From Paenibacillus alba (GTDB lineage Bacteria; Bacillota; Bacilli; Paenibacillales; NBRC-103111): a DNA stretch of 45,917 bases. The translations under genes were made by a program, and so were the position numbers. Position 1 is the first letter of the stretch, and each line of letters begins with the position of its first letter. Under the pieces are notes generated by a model, which was not told the DNA's origin, ran no database searches, and worked only from the letters and a program-made list of their open reading frames with translations. The stretch is taken from contig NZ_JABMKZ010000050.1 of NCBI RefSeq assembly GCF_013204855.1, positions 1 to 45,917 of the forward strand. The letters are read 5' to 3'. Shown in pieces: positions 25,057 to 32,572 of this stretch.

Positions 25057-25698
25057 ATGAGCATATTGAATCGGATAGGTAAAATGGCGGAAACGGCTTG
25101 GCAGGAAACAGCCTGCAAGCTTGATCTGCATGAACGTGGGGGCAACGGTTCAAGTAATGAAGCAATTGAAGCGCTGGAGCAGCGTTACCAGGATGCGCTC
25201 CAGCGAACGATAGAGCTGCGGCGGCAGAGCGTAGACGCCGAGGAGATGGCGCAGCTGCGCGGCGAGCAAGCGGAGCTGGCGATGCGCGCTGGCGAAGAAG
25301 ATCTCGCGCGCATGGCACTGCAAGAGAAGCTGCGCGAGGAAGGCGCTGCCCAGCACTACCGCGCGCAGTACGCGAGCAGCCAGGACTTGTGCCTGGCGCT
25401 CGCTGAGGAACTGCGCGAGCTGCGTGCAGGGCACGCAGCCACAGGCGGGCAGCCGGAAAGCGAGCTGCCCCCGAAGGACGCTCGCGACACATGGCGCGAG
25501 CTGGAAGTCACCGGCCGCGAGCTTGGCCGGGAAGCGCTGCAGGGGCTCCGCGAAGCGGGCCGCCTGTCGAAAGAGACGCTGAAGGAAGCCGGCGGCAACC
25601 TTCAGCAGGAGCTGCGCACGCTGCGCGGCAAGCTCCAGCAGGATTGGCAGCAGCACCAGCGCTCCAGCGATGAGCAAGACCCGCGCGGCAAGAAGTAG
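25057..25698 (+). CDS. pspA: PspA/IM30 family protein (LiaH-like)
   Basis: A 213-residue protein, almost entirely long charged coiled-coil helices, with the family's N-terminus (MSILNRIGKMAETAWQE) and heptad-rich core (~30-130). PspA/LiaH proteins form large rings or rods that bind and protect damaged membranes. It is slightly shorter than typical members, and the third helix is replaced by a Gly/Pro-broken segment (~130-145). The start ATG 25057 follows GGGGGTG. The central and 3' parts are very GC-rich (75% in 25501-25560 by my count) compared with 33% in 26101-26160 of the next gene. It is part of a Lia-like operon and is probably induced by cell-wall antibiotics. Confidence 0.85.
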   Translation: MSILNRIGKMAETAWQETACKLDLHERGGNGSSNEAIEALEQRYQDALQRTIELRRQSVDAEEMAQLRGEQAELAMRAGEEDLARMALQEKLREEGAAQHYRAQYASSQDLCLALAEELRELRAGHAATGGQPESELPPKDARDTWRELEVTGRELGREALQGLREAGRLSKETLKEAGGNLQQELRTLRGKLQQDWQQHQRSSDEQDPRGKK

Positions 25699-25764
25699 GC
25701 CGCGTGTTCCTGTCTAACGCCGTTGCCAAGCTTACGGCGTGCACGGATCATAGTCGATGACCAT

Positions 25765-25816
25765 CCTCCAAGATTCACGAAAAAGCCTTGCGGATTAAGG
25801 ATTTTCATCTTGGAGG
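25765..25816 (+). other. Long hairpin between the PspA-like and LiaF-like genes
   Basis: A perfect 10-bp outer stem (CCTCCAAGAT 25765-25774 with ATCTTGGAGG 25807-25816) encloses an inner stem (AAAAGCCTT/AAGGATTTT with one mismatch, loop GCGGATT). No T-run follows. It could be a transcript-processing or stabilising element or a regulator-binding palindrome that separates the two halves of the operon. A possible -10 TATGCT (25832-25837, preceded by TGG) lies just downstream. Confidence 0.65.
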
Positions 25817-25885
25817 CCGTCCATTCTTATGGTATGCTAGGAATCTATATCAACTATTATAATGGCAGCCAGAGGAGGTGCAGCG

Positions 25886-26548
25886 ATGGGTGAAGAAACC
25901 AAAAATAACCGCAGCCGGAATACAGCATTAGTGCTGATTGGAGCCGGTCTTTTTTTGCTTCTTGATCACACGATAGGCTTTTTCCCCATTCTTGCGATAA
26001 TCCTCGTCTTGCTTGGTATTCATCGAGTCCGTTCACGTAAAGAGCGCAAGGGCTATGTGTTGATCGGGATCGGAGCCGTGATCTTGTTTGGTGATCATAT
26101 TACGATTGTGTTGTCTATTGTTTTGATTTCGCTAGGCTTGTTTTTCATAAAGTCTAAGCAGGTTCATAAGGATGACACGTACATTCAAAAACAGAAGCTG
26201 ATGGACAGCGTTCGTCTAGGCCGTGAGCCTTGGATTTTGCGAAATAGCTCGACTTGGTACATTATCGGGGAAACCTATATTGATCTTTCCCTGGCGATAT
26301 TGGAGCAGAGGGAAACGACGGTTATTTTTCAAGGCATAGTGGGTGATGTGGATATTAAGGTTCCCGATGATATTGGGATCTCTGTTACATCTTCCGTTAC
26401 CTTTGGACAAATTCAGGTCGGCAACGAGCGTGAGTCCGGTGTGATGAATAAGCTGACTTGGCAGTCCGCAAATTATGAGCACTGTGACCACCGAGTGAAA
26501 CTTGTTCTTTTTTACATCGTAGGAGATATCAAAATCAAAGTATTGTAA
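25886..26548 (+). CDS. liaF: LiaF-like membrane inhibitor protein
   Basis: About 220 residues. Three to four N-terminal helices (~15-95) are followed by a soluble C-terminal beta-rich domain of the LiaF C-terminal/DUF2154 type (SSTWYIIGETYIDLSLAIL, TTVIFQGIVGDVDIKVPDD). LiaF holds the LiaS kinase inactive until the cell wall is stressed. ATG 25886 is chosen because GAGGAGG lies 7 nt upstream; an ATG 24 nt earlier lacks a site. The kinase gene follows after 25 nt. Confidence 0.88.
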   Translation: MGEETKNNRSRNTALVLIGAGLFLLLDHTIGFFPILAIILVLLGIHRVRSRKERKGYVLIGIGAVILFGDHITIVLSIVLISLGLFFIKSKQVHKDDTYIQKQKLMDSVRLGREPWILRNSSTWYIIGETYIDLSLAILEQRETTVIFQGIVGDVDIKVPDDIGISVTSSVTFGQIQVGNERESGVMNKLTWQSANYEHCDHRVKLVLFYIVGDIKIKVL

Positions 26549-26573
26549 CGATAACAAGGAGGTTCAGCACCTA

Positions 26574-27638
26574 TTGGACGGCTATAAAAGACGGTTAACG
26601 AATATGATATGGCGCAGTATGGCTGAATCGATCATCTTTAGCTTTGTTGTATTCGGCGCTATTATTTATTTTTTGCAATCACGTGACTTGATTGTGCCCT
26701 TTACGAGCTGGCAGGAGGGCGTTAAATTTACCTTTATGGCGATTGTCGTCATAGCTGGCATAGGCGCCGGATATGGCTATTGGAACAGCAGCCGGATTAC
26801 AAGGCGACTTGAGCCCATGATGGAAACGATGATTTTGTTGGAAAAAGGAACGTTTACCCGCGATGGCTTCCAGAACGGAGAAGATGAGATCGGTCGCTTG
26901 GGTGAGCAGCTGGGCCGTATTATGAAGCGTTGGGAAGAACAGGTCACTTCCTTGCAGCGTTTATCCAATGATAATGCGGAGCTTGCCGAGAAGGCGAAGC
27001 TTTCTGCCGTTATTGAAGAAAGACAGCGCTTGGCACGAGAGCTTCACGATGCTGTAAGTCAGCAGTTATTCGCCATTTCGATGACGGCAACGGCGGTTGG
27101 GCGAACCTTGGACAAGGACTTCGAGAAAGCGAAGCGGCAAATTCATCTCATTGAGGAGATGGCTTCTGTGGCGCAGTCGGAGATGAGAGCATTGCTGCTG
27201 CACTTGCGCCCGATTCATCTCGAAGGGAAACGACTGTCAGAAGGGCTTGTAGAGCTGCTCAAGGAGCTCGCGGCTAAGGTTCCGATGGCGATTACGTGGG
27301 ATATGGACGAAGAAATTCGTTTAAATAAAGGGATTGAGGATCATTTATTCCGGATTGTGCAGGAGGCGCTCTCGAATGCTTTGCGTCATTCCAAGGCGAA
27401 TAAGCTGGAAGTGAAGCTGCTGCATCGTCCGGACGGTGTTCGTCTGGCCATTCGTGATGACGGAATCGGGTTTGAACTGGATGCTAAGAAACTGACCTCC
27501 TATGGCATTGTCTCTATGAAGGAGCGGGTGAATGAAATCGGCGGTTCCGTAGATATCATTACCGCGCCGGATCGCGGGACACGCATTGAAATTCGCGTGC
27601 CTATCCTGGCTACAGAATTAGCGCTTGAAACGACGTAG
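26574..27638 (+). CDS. liaS: LiaS-like sensor histidine kinase
   Basis: A 354-residue NarL-group kinase. Two helices (~17-33 and ~47-63) with almost no extracellular loop are followed by a HAMP-like linker, a HisKA_3 domain with His158 (RQRLARELHDAVSQQ), and an ATPase domain (N-box VQEALSNALRHS, G-box RDDGIGFE, DRGTRIEIRVP). Such intramembrane-sensing kinases respond through a partner, here the preceding LiaF-like protein. The start is TTG 26574 with AAGGAGG 11 nt upstream. Its cognate regulator gene lies 42 nt downstream. Confidence 0.93.
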   Translation: MDGYKRRLTNMIWRSMAESIIFSFVVFGAIIYFLQSRDLIVPFTSWQEGVKFTFMAIVVIAGIGAGYGYWNSSRITRRLEPMMETMILLEKGTFTRDGFQNGEDEIGRLGEQLGRIMKRWEEQVTSLQRLSNDNAELAEKAKLSAVIEERQRLARELHDAVSQQLFAISMTATAVGRTLDKDFEKAKRQIHLIEEMASVAQSEMRALLLHLRPIHLEGKRLSEGLVELLKELAAKVPMAITWDMDEEIRLNKGIEDHLFRIVQEALSNALRHSKANKLEVKLLHRPDGVRLAIRDDGIGFELDAKKLTSYGIVSMKERVNEIGGSVDIITAPDRGTRIEIRVPILATELALETT

Positions 27639-27680
27639 ATAATGATGAACACTTTATTTTCTTAACGAGAGGAGAAGCAA

Positions 27681-28328
27681 ATGGACGACACTTTGATTAA
27701 AGTTTTGCTTGTCGATGACCATGAAATGGTAAGAATCGGCCTTGCCGCCGTGTTAGGAACAGAGGATGGCATCGAAGTGGTCGGTGAAGCAAGCAATGGA
27801 CACGATGGTATTCGGCTTGCCCAAGAATACCGGCCTGATGTTGTCCTCATGGATTTGGTCATGGAAGGCATGGACGGTATTGAAACGACGAGGAGGCTGC
27901 TGCAATTGTATCCGGATTGCAAAGTCATTGTGTTGACGAGCTTCCTGGATGATGAGAAAATGTATCCAGTGATCGAAGCTGGGGCTTTCAGCTATTTGCT
28001 GAAAACGTCCCGCGCTTCCGAGATTGCTCAAGCGATAAGAGCGGCAGCCAAAGGGCAGTCCATTCTCGAATCGCAAGTGGCTTCGAAGATCATGAACCGG
28101 TTTCGTCAGCCGAAGCCTGTCGCGGAGCCTCATGAGGATTTGACCGAGCGGGAAATGGAAGTGCTGCGGTTGATTGCCAAGGGCAAGTCGAATCAAGAAT
28201 TAGCGGATGATTTATTTATCGGTGTGAAGACAGTTAAGTTTCATGTCACGAATGTACTGGCCAAGCTTGGTGTAGAGGATCGTACTCAAGCCGCTATTTA
28301 TGCATTCAAACATGGTTTGGCTGAGTAG
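27681..28328 (+). CDS. liaR: LiaR-like response regulator (NarL/FixJ)
   Basis: A 215-residue regulator with a receiver domain (acidic pocket Asp12/Asp13, phospho-acceptor Asp58 in VVLMDLVMEG, Lys in LLKTSRASE) and a C-terminal LuxR-type helix-turn-helix (LTEREMEVLRLIAKGKSNQE, then KTVKFHVTNVLAKLGV). The start ATG 27681 follows GAGAGGAG. It is the partner of the preceding kinase and expected to activate the Lia-like operon upstream in response to cell-envelope stress. The signal peptidase gene starts 28 nt behind it. Confidence 0.94.
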   Translation: MDDTLIKVLLVDDHEMVRIGLAAVLGTEDGIEVVGEASNGHDGIRLAQEYRPDVVLMDLVMEGMDGIETTRRLLQLYPDCKVIVLTSFLDDEKMYPVIEAGAFSYLLKTSRASEIAQAIRAAAKGQSILESQVASKIMNRFRQPKPVAEPHEDLTEREMEVLRLIAKGKSNQELADDLFIGVKTVKFHVTNVLAKLGVEDRTQAAIYAFKHGLAE

Positions 28329-28356
28329 CATCGAAGCTGCAAGGGAGCGATAAGGG

Positions 28357-28905
28357 ATGAATTTATTAAAGCAAATTTGGAGCTGGTTTGGTTCCATTGC
28401 GATTTCGTTTATTTTGGTCGTATTTCTTGGTGTATTCGTGTTCCAGTCCACGAAGGTGATGGGACATTCGATGGACCCAACGCTTCATGACAGCCAGCGT
28501 GTGTATGTATCCAAGCTCTCTCATACATTTAGTTATGAACCCAATTATGGTGATATTGTCATTATCGACTCGAGGGTTGATATGAAGCGAACGTTCAAGA
28601 ACGATTTGCTCGACAGCCCCTTGCTCAGCTTGTTTACCAAAGGTGACGACAAACATGTCTGGATTAAACGTGTAATTGGCAAGCCAGGAGATCAATTAGA
28701 GCTCAAGGACGACAAGATGTATCGGAACGGCCAGCTGCTCGACGAGCCGTACATCAACGAAGCTATGAGAGCCAACGGCAACAAGCAGTGGACGGTGCCC
28801 GAGGATCACGTGTTCGTGATGGGAGACAACCGCAACAACAGTATGGACAGCCGAGTAATTGGATTTGTGCCGCTGGATCATGTGTTAGGCAAAAAGCTTT
28901 TCTGA
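28357..28905 (+). CDS. sipS: Type I signal peptidase
   Basis: A 182-residue membrane peptidase that removes signal peptides from exported proteins. One N-terminal helix (~12-30) is followed by box B with nucleophile Ser38 (MGHSMDPTL), box D with general base Lys104 (IKRVIGKPGD), and box E (FVMGDNRNNSMDSR). Its size fits the Gram-positive SipS type. The start ATG 28357 follows AAGGGAG. It is 28 nt behind liaR, so it is probably transcribed with the envelope-stress genes, and it is followed by a strong terminator. The symbol is by family resemblance. Confidence 0.93.
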   Translation: MNLLKQIWSWFGSIAISFILVVFLGVFVFQSTKVMGHSMDPTLHDSQRVYVSKLSHTFSYEPNYGDIVIIDSRVDMKRTFKNDLLDSPLLSLFTKGDDKHVWIKRVIGKPGDQLELKDDKMYRNGQLLDEPYINEAMRANGNKQWTVPEDHVFVMGDNRNNSMDSRVIGFVPLDHVLGKKLF

Positions 28906-28909
28906 TGCC

Positions 28910-28966
28910 AAAACAGCCCTCAAGATGAACATGCAGGAGCATGAACCATCACGAGGGCTGTTTTTG
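28910..28966 (+). terminator. Intrinsic terminator after the signal peptidase gene
   Basis: The stem AAACAGCCCTC/GAGGGCTGTTT with a T-run and an inner short stem (ATGC/GCAT) closes the Lia-like operon. Confidence 0.85.
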
Positions 28967-28983
28967 GTTTGGCATTTTCGCTG

Positions 28984-29703
28984 TTACATCTGGGCATCGA
29001 GGAGAAGACCACTCATCGGAACCGGCAAATACGCTTGAAGCTTAGCGCGATATTGGCCGTAAGGCTTAAGCTCGGAGCTGGACAGCTGGAAGAGGGATTC
29101 CGCCGGAAGCTCCTGCAATTGTCCAAGCGAGTTGGCGAGGGACGCGGCGAAGCTCGTGATGCTGCCGAGACTTTTGCGAAGGGAGCCTGCTGAATGGTTG
29201 ATCTGTTGCTCCAGCTCTTCTTCGTTCAGCTCCAAGGTCCCGTCATCAAGCTGGGTAATTCCAAGCTCTTGCAAGGAATACGGCTTAGCTGCTTGTTCCA
29301 GTCCATTGAGCAGAGAGCGGTTCAGGTATTCCGGTGAGTTGCTTAGACTATGTTGAAAGGCATTATAGGTATCTACAAATTGGCGTATAGGCTCTTTGAC
29401 GGTCTCGCTATCTGTTTCTTCCAGATAGGATGCTGTAAAAGCGGAAAGGGCAGGCAGGCGAGTATTGACCAAGGATTGCGCAGATTGTTTAACAACCTGA
29501 GCAGACTGAATAAATCCAGCTACGTCTTGAGCTGCTTTTTGGGCGAATTGCTTATAGGGCAGTCCTTCGTAGGGCATATTCAAAGAGCCCTTTATCGTCG
29601 TTGAATTACCGCCGGAGACGCCGCGGACTGCGCTGACACGATAATAGTCCTTATGGGTTTTATAGCTGTTTACAGCCATGATCGGCAGATAGGCATTGAT
29701 CAT
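28984..29703 (-). CDS. Hypothetical protein with FliD C-terminus-like features
   Basis: A 239-residue soluble protein. It is rich in Ser, Gln, Leu and Ala and mostly helical, without a signal peptide. The segment around 110-165 (DTYNAFQHSLSNS, then GITQLDDGTLELNEEELEQQ) resembles the FliD (flagellar cap) C-terminal domain, where a 'GI...DGTL.lDe..L' pattern is typical. The resemblance is weak and no flagellar genes are nearby. The start ATG 29703 has GAGGTG 8 nt upstream. It is convergent with the signal peptidase gene. Function unknown. Confidence 0.75.
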   Translation of the reverse strand: MINAYLPIMAVNSYKTHKDYYRVSAVRGVSGGNSTTIKGSLNMPYEGLPYKQFAQKAAQDVAGFIQSAQVVKQSAQSLVNTRLPALSAFTASYLEETDSETVKEPIRQFVDTYNAFQHSLSNSPEYLNRSLLNGLEQAAKPYSLQELGITQLDDGTLELNEEELEQQINHSAGSLRKSLGSITSFAASLANSLGQLQELPAESLFQLSSSELKPYGQYRAKLQAYLPVPMSGLLLDAQM

Positions 29704-29869
29704 TCAAAACACCTCATTTTCGCTTATGTATAGTATAGCATTCGTAGTGACTGGGGTAAATTGGAATTTGTCTTGCAGGAACAATTCGGAAAGTATTGAA
29801 CCCAGCGGAGTCAATTGCGCGATAACCGACATAAGATAGCATTATTGCTTCTTGTGGAGGCGGTGTCAG

Positions 29870-30316
29870 ATGATTCGTAAACGATTGACTTCCATTGACG
29901 ATCGGTCCATCCATCGATTGGTTATTGAACAGTTAGTACCCTTTTCCCGACTATATGACACAAGCGCTTCCGTAACTTTTTCGGACATACGCAAGCGGTT
30001 GAACCATAACAAAACATTTGTCCTAGCCAAAGGGTTGAAACAGCCTTTCGGTTTCATTTCCGTTATTCGCAAATCACACACGCTATTCATTGATATGCTG
30101 GCTATTGACGCTCGCGAGCAAGGAAAAGGCTGGGGGAGTGATCTGATGAAGATGGCTGAGGACTATGGCAGAAGCGAGCGCTGCCGTACGGCTGAGCTTT
30201 TTGTTGATGAAAGCAACCCCAAGGCGATTGGCTTCTACGCAAGCAAAGGGTATCAGATCAAGGATTATCTTCCTGAACTTAGCTGCTACAAGATGAGCAA
30301 GCGTATCGCCCGCTAA
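29870..30316 (+). CDS. GNAT family N-acetyltransferase
   Basis: A 148-residue cytoplasmic acyltransferase. The acetyl-CoA loop is IDAREQGKGWGSDLM (the R/QxxGxG/A motif), and the C-terminal strand-helix is FVDESNPKAIGFYASKGYQI, a typical GNAT ending. The acceptor substrate is unknown. ATG 29870 is chosen because GGAGG lies 9 nt upstream; the frame is open 6 codons further. It is divergent from the FliD-like gene and convergent with the Sm-like gene. Confidence 0.88.
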   Translation: MIRKRLTSIDDRSIHRLVIEQLVPFSRLYDTSASVTFSDIRKRLNHNKTFVLAKGLKQPFGFISVIRKSHTLFIDMLAIDAREQGKGWGSDLMKMAEDYGRSERCRTAELFVDESNPKAIGFYASKGYQIKDYLPELSCYKMSKRIAR

Positions 30317-30337
30317 TTGGCGAGATAGCTTGAAAGT

Positions 30338-30385
30338 GGGCTGTCTTCTTCAAGTAGAAGTTCTACTTAAGAGACAGCCCTGTTT
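30338..30385. terminator. Hairpin between convergent GNAT and Sm-like genes
   Basis: The outer stem GGGCTGTCT/AGACAGCCC and inner stem AAGTAGAA/TTCTACTT are followed on the plus side by TGTTTTC. It is a probable terminator for the GNAT gene and possibly for the minus-strand gene. Confidence 0.7.
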
Positions 30386-30751
30386 TCATTCACTGAAAAT
30401 CGCTGCAACGCGATCAAGCGGAATTTCGAGGGCTCCTAATGGACCGGGTGCAGGGCCGAAAAGGGGGAGACCGAAGAACGAATATCCGATCGGAGGCTCA
30501 TTCAGAGCCGGATTTGAAGAGACCGTTTTGGACTGCTTTGTTTTTACAGTTTTGGCTGTGGATTTGCCTCTTTTTTTGGTGGAGTTGAGCTTGGGACGGG
30601 CTTCTTCGTTGAGGATCAAGTTGTTTTTGTCCAGGCGGCTGAGAACACCGAAAATTTGTGAACCATCGTTCAAATAAATAAGGACGGGTTTCCCGCAAAG
30701 GCTGCGGCAGGACTTTGCCGTTATCGGATGAATGGGTTGCATGTGAATCAT
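30386..30751 (-). CDS. Hypothetical protein with Sm-like N-terminal strand pattern
   Basis: A 121-residue protein of unknown function. The N-terminal ~50 residues (GKPVLIYLNDGSQIFGVLSR, then DKNNLILNEE) follow the alternating pattern of an LSm/Hfq-like barrel. A basic Lys/Ser/Thr-rich linker (~54-80) and a Gly/Pro/Phe-rich tail (FFGLPLFGPAPGPLG) come next. The assignment is by pattern only. The start ATG 30751 has GGAGG 4 nt upstream, which is close; ATG 30742 is an alternative. It is monocistronic, divergent from zwf. Confidence 0.75.
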   Translation of the reverse strand: MIHMQPIHPITAKSCRSLCGKPVLIYLNDGSQIFGVLSRLDKNNLILNEEARPKLNSTKKRGKSTAKTVKTKQSKTVSSNPALNEPPIGYSFFGLPLFGPAPGPLGALEIPLDRVAAIFSE

Positions 30752-30933
30752 GGCACCTCCGTTTTGTTATGTACTGTAGCCTATTCGGTACCGATGAGAT
30801 CGGTATAGACAGATGACTATTTTTATATAAGAAATTGTTATTAATAAAATACTCAGAAAAGTTGAATAGCTTGCCTATTTTAGGTATGCTAAGCTTATTG
30901 ACTTTATCCTAATAGAGAAAGAATGATGAATAG

Positions 30934-32469
30934 ATGAGTGGAGCTGTATTTTACATTTTTGGAGCAACAGGAGATTTGGCCAAAAGAAAGCTGTTTCCAG
31001 CCTTTTATAGCCTCTACCGTGAAGGCAAATTAGGTGAAAATTTTGCTGTGGTGGGTCTGGCCCGCAGACCACGGACGAACGATCAATTCCGTGATGACGT
31101 GAAGAATTCGATTGAAGATTTTGCTCGTTACAAAATCACGGACGAAGGCGAATGGGATCGTTTCGCGCAGCGCTTTGAATACATGTCCTTGGATATTAAC
31201 AATGTTGCGGGATTCCATGATTTGAACGTACTCACGAACAAGCTGGATGAGAAGTATCAAACAGGCGGCAACCGCTTGTTCTATCTGGCCTTGGCACCTG
31301 AGCTGTTTGGCAACGTTTCATACAACTTAAGCGAAGGCGGCTTGCTGGAAACCAAAGGTTGGCACCGTCTTGTCATTGAGAAGCCTTTCGGCTACGATTT
31401 GCCGTCGGCAGAACGCTTGAATGCTCAACTGCGTCAAGTATTTGAGGAAAAGGATATTTACCGTATCGATCATTACCTGGGCAAAGAAATGGTGCAAAAT
31501 ATCGAATTCGTACGTTTTGCGAATGCCTTCTTTGAACCGCTTTGGAACAATAAATACATAGCTAATATTCAAATCACGCTCAGTGAGACCGTTGGTGTTG
31601 AAGAGCGCGGTGGTTACTACGATCATTCCGGAGCACTGCGAGATATGGGGCAGAACCATATGCTGCAAATGCTCATGATGATGGCTATGGAGCCGCCAAG
31701 CCGCCTGCATCCGGAAGATATCCGTGATGAGAAGGTAAAGGTTCTGCGTTCCCTGCGCTTATTCGAATCCGGTGATGATGTACGTGCCAATGTGGTGCGT
31801 GGGCAATATGCGGGCGGGTCCAGCAGAGGCAAGGATCTTCCGGCGTATCGCGAAGAGGATTCGGTTAATCCGGAATCGACGACGGAAACTTATTTTGCTG
31901 CTAGAGTGCACGTGGATAATTTCCGTTGGGCAGGCGTTCCTTTCTACATCCGTACAGGGAAAAGGCTGCCGGTCAAAACGACGGAGGTCGTTGTTGAATT
32001 CAAAAACATCCCGAATAACGTTTACTTAGCCAAAAAGCATGATTTGGAACCAAACTTGCTTGTTTTCCGTGTGAATCCGATGGAAGGCATTTATTTGAAA
32101 ATGAATGCCAAGCAGCCAGGATCCGAGGGTGTCATCGTGCCTGTGGCGATGGATTTCTGCCAAAGCTGCCAGATCGGGATCAACACGCCGGAAGCTTACG
32201 AGCGGTTGTTGTATGATGCTACGCGTGGGGATTCGACGTACTTCACCCGTTGGGATGAGGTTGCGCTTGCTTGGTCTTATGTTGACCGCATCGCAGCGGC
32301 TTGGGCTGAGCAATCCAGCGATTTGAAGCACTATCCCGCTGGTTCATGGGGACCTGTCGAAGCAACAGAGATGCTAAGTCAAGATGGCTTCAAGTGGTGG
32401 CCGATTAACGGTCAGCATGAAGGCGAAGTTGATTGGGCTGCTGTTCAGAAAACGACAGTTTTAACCTAA
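30934..32469 (+). CDS. zwf: Glucose-6-phosphate 1-dehydrogenase
   Basis: A 511-residue cytoplasmic enzyme oxidising glucose 6-phosphate with NADP+ as the entry to the pentose phosphate pathway. The nucleotide-binding motif GATGDLAKRKL lies at 10-20, followed by EKPFG, and the active-site signature RIDHYLGKE has Asp179, His180 and Lys184. The RTGKRLP motif and family-typical length complete the picture. ATG 30934 lacks a strong ribosome binding site (AGAGAAAG upstream). A possible promoter is TTGAAT (30862-30867), 17 nt, TATGCT (30885-30890). It has its own terminator and is probably monocistronic. Confidence 0.97.
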   Translation: MSGAVFYIFGATGDLAKRKLFPAFYSLYREGKLGENFAVVGLARRPRTNDQFRDDVKNSIEDFARYKITDEGEWDRFAQRFEYMSLDINNVAGFHDLNVLTNKLDEKYQTGGNRLFYLALAPELFGNVSYNLSEGGLLETKGWHRLVIEKPFGYDLPSAERLNAQLRQVFEEKDIYRIDHYLGKEMVQNIEFVRFANAFFEPLWNNKYIANIQITLSETVGVEERGGYYDHSGALRDMGQNHMLQMLMMMAMEPPSRLHPEDIRDEKVKVLRSLRLFESGDDVRANVVRGQYAGGSSRGKDLPAYREEDSVNPESTTETYFAARVHVDNFRWAGVPFYIRTGKRLPVKTTEVVVEFKNIPNNVYLAKKHDLEPNLLVFRVNPMEGIYLKMNAKQPGSEGVIVPVAMDFCQSCQIGINTPEAYERLLYDATRGDSTYFTRWDEVALAWSYVDRIAAAWAEQSSDLKHYPAGSWGPVEATEMLSQDGFKWWPINGQHEGEVDWAAVQKTTVLT

Positions 32470-32484
32470 GACGACAAGCATATT

Positions 32485-32518
32485 ATCCAACAGGGCGACT
32501 CTGCCTGTTGGATTTTTT
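32485..32518 (+). terminator. Intrinsic terminator of zwf
   Basis: The stem ATCCAACAGGG/CCTGTTGGAT is followed by TTTTTT. Confidence 0.9.
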
Positions 32519-32519
32519 G

Positions 32520-32528
32520 TGGTATAAT
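32520..32528 (+). promoter_or_regulatory. Extended -10 promoter of the metallophosphoesterase gene
   Basis: TGGTATAAT, a consensus extended -10 element, lies just behind the zwf terminator and 44 nt before the ATG. No clear -35 is present. Confidence 0.5.
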
Positions 32529-32572
32529 AGCGATTACGGAGTAAATCTTATTAGTATACTTGGGGTGCGTTT

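Noticed and set aside
25025..25808. Long overlapping frames in the GC-rich PspA-like region on both strands
   Set aside because: High GC removes stop codons; these frames lack start signals, and the PspA frame has a family match.
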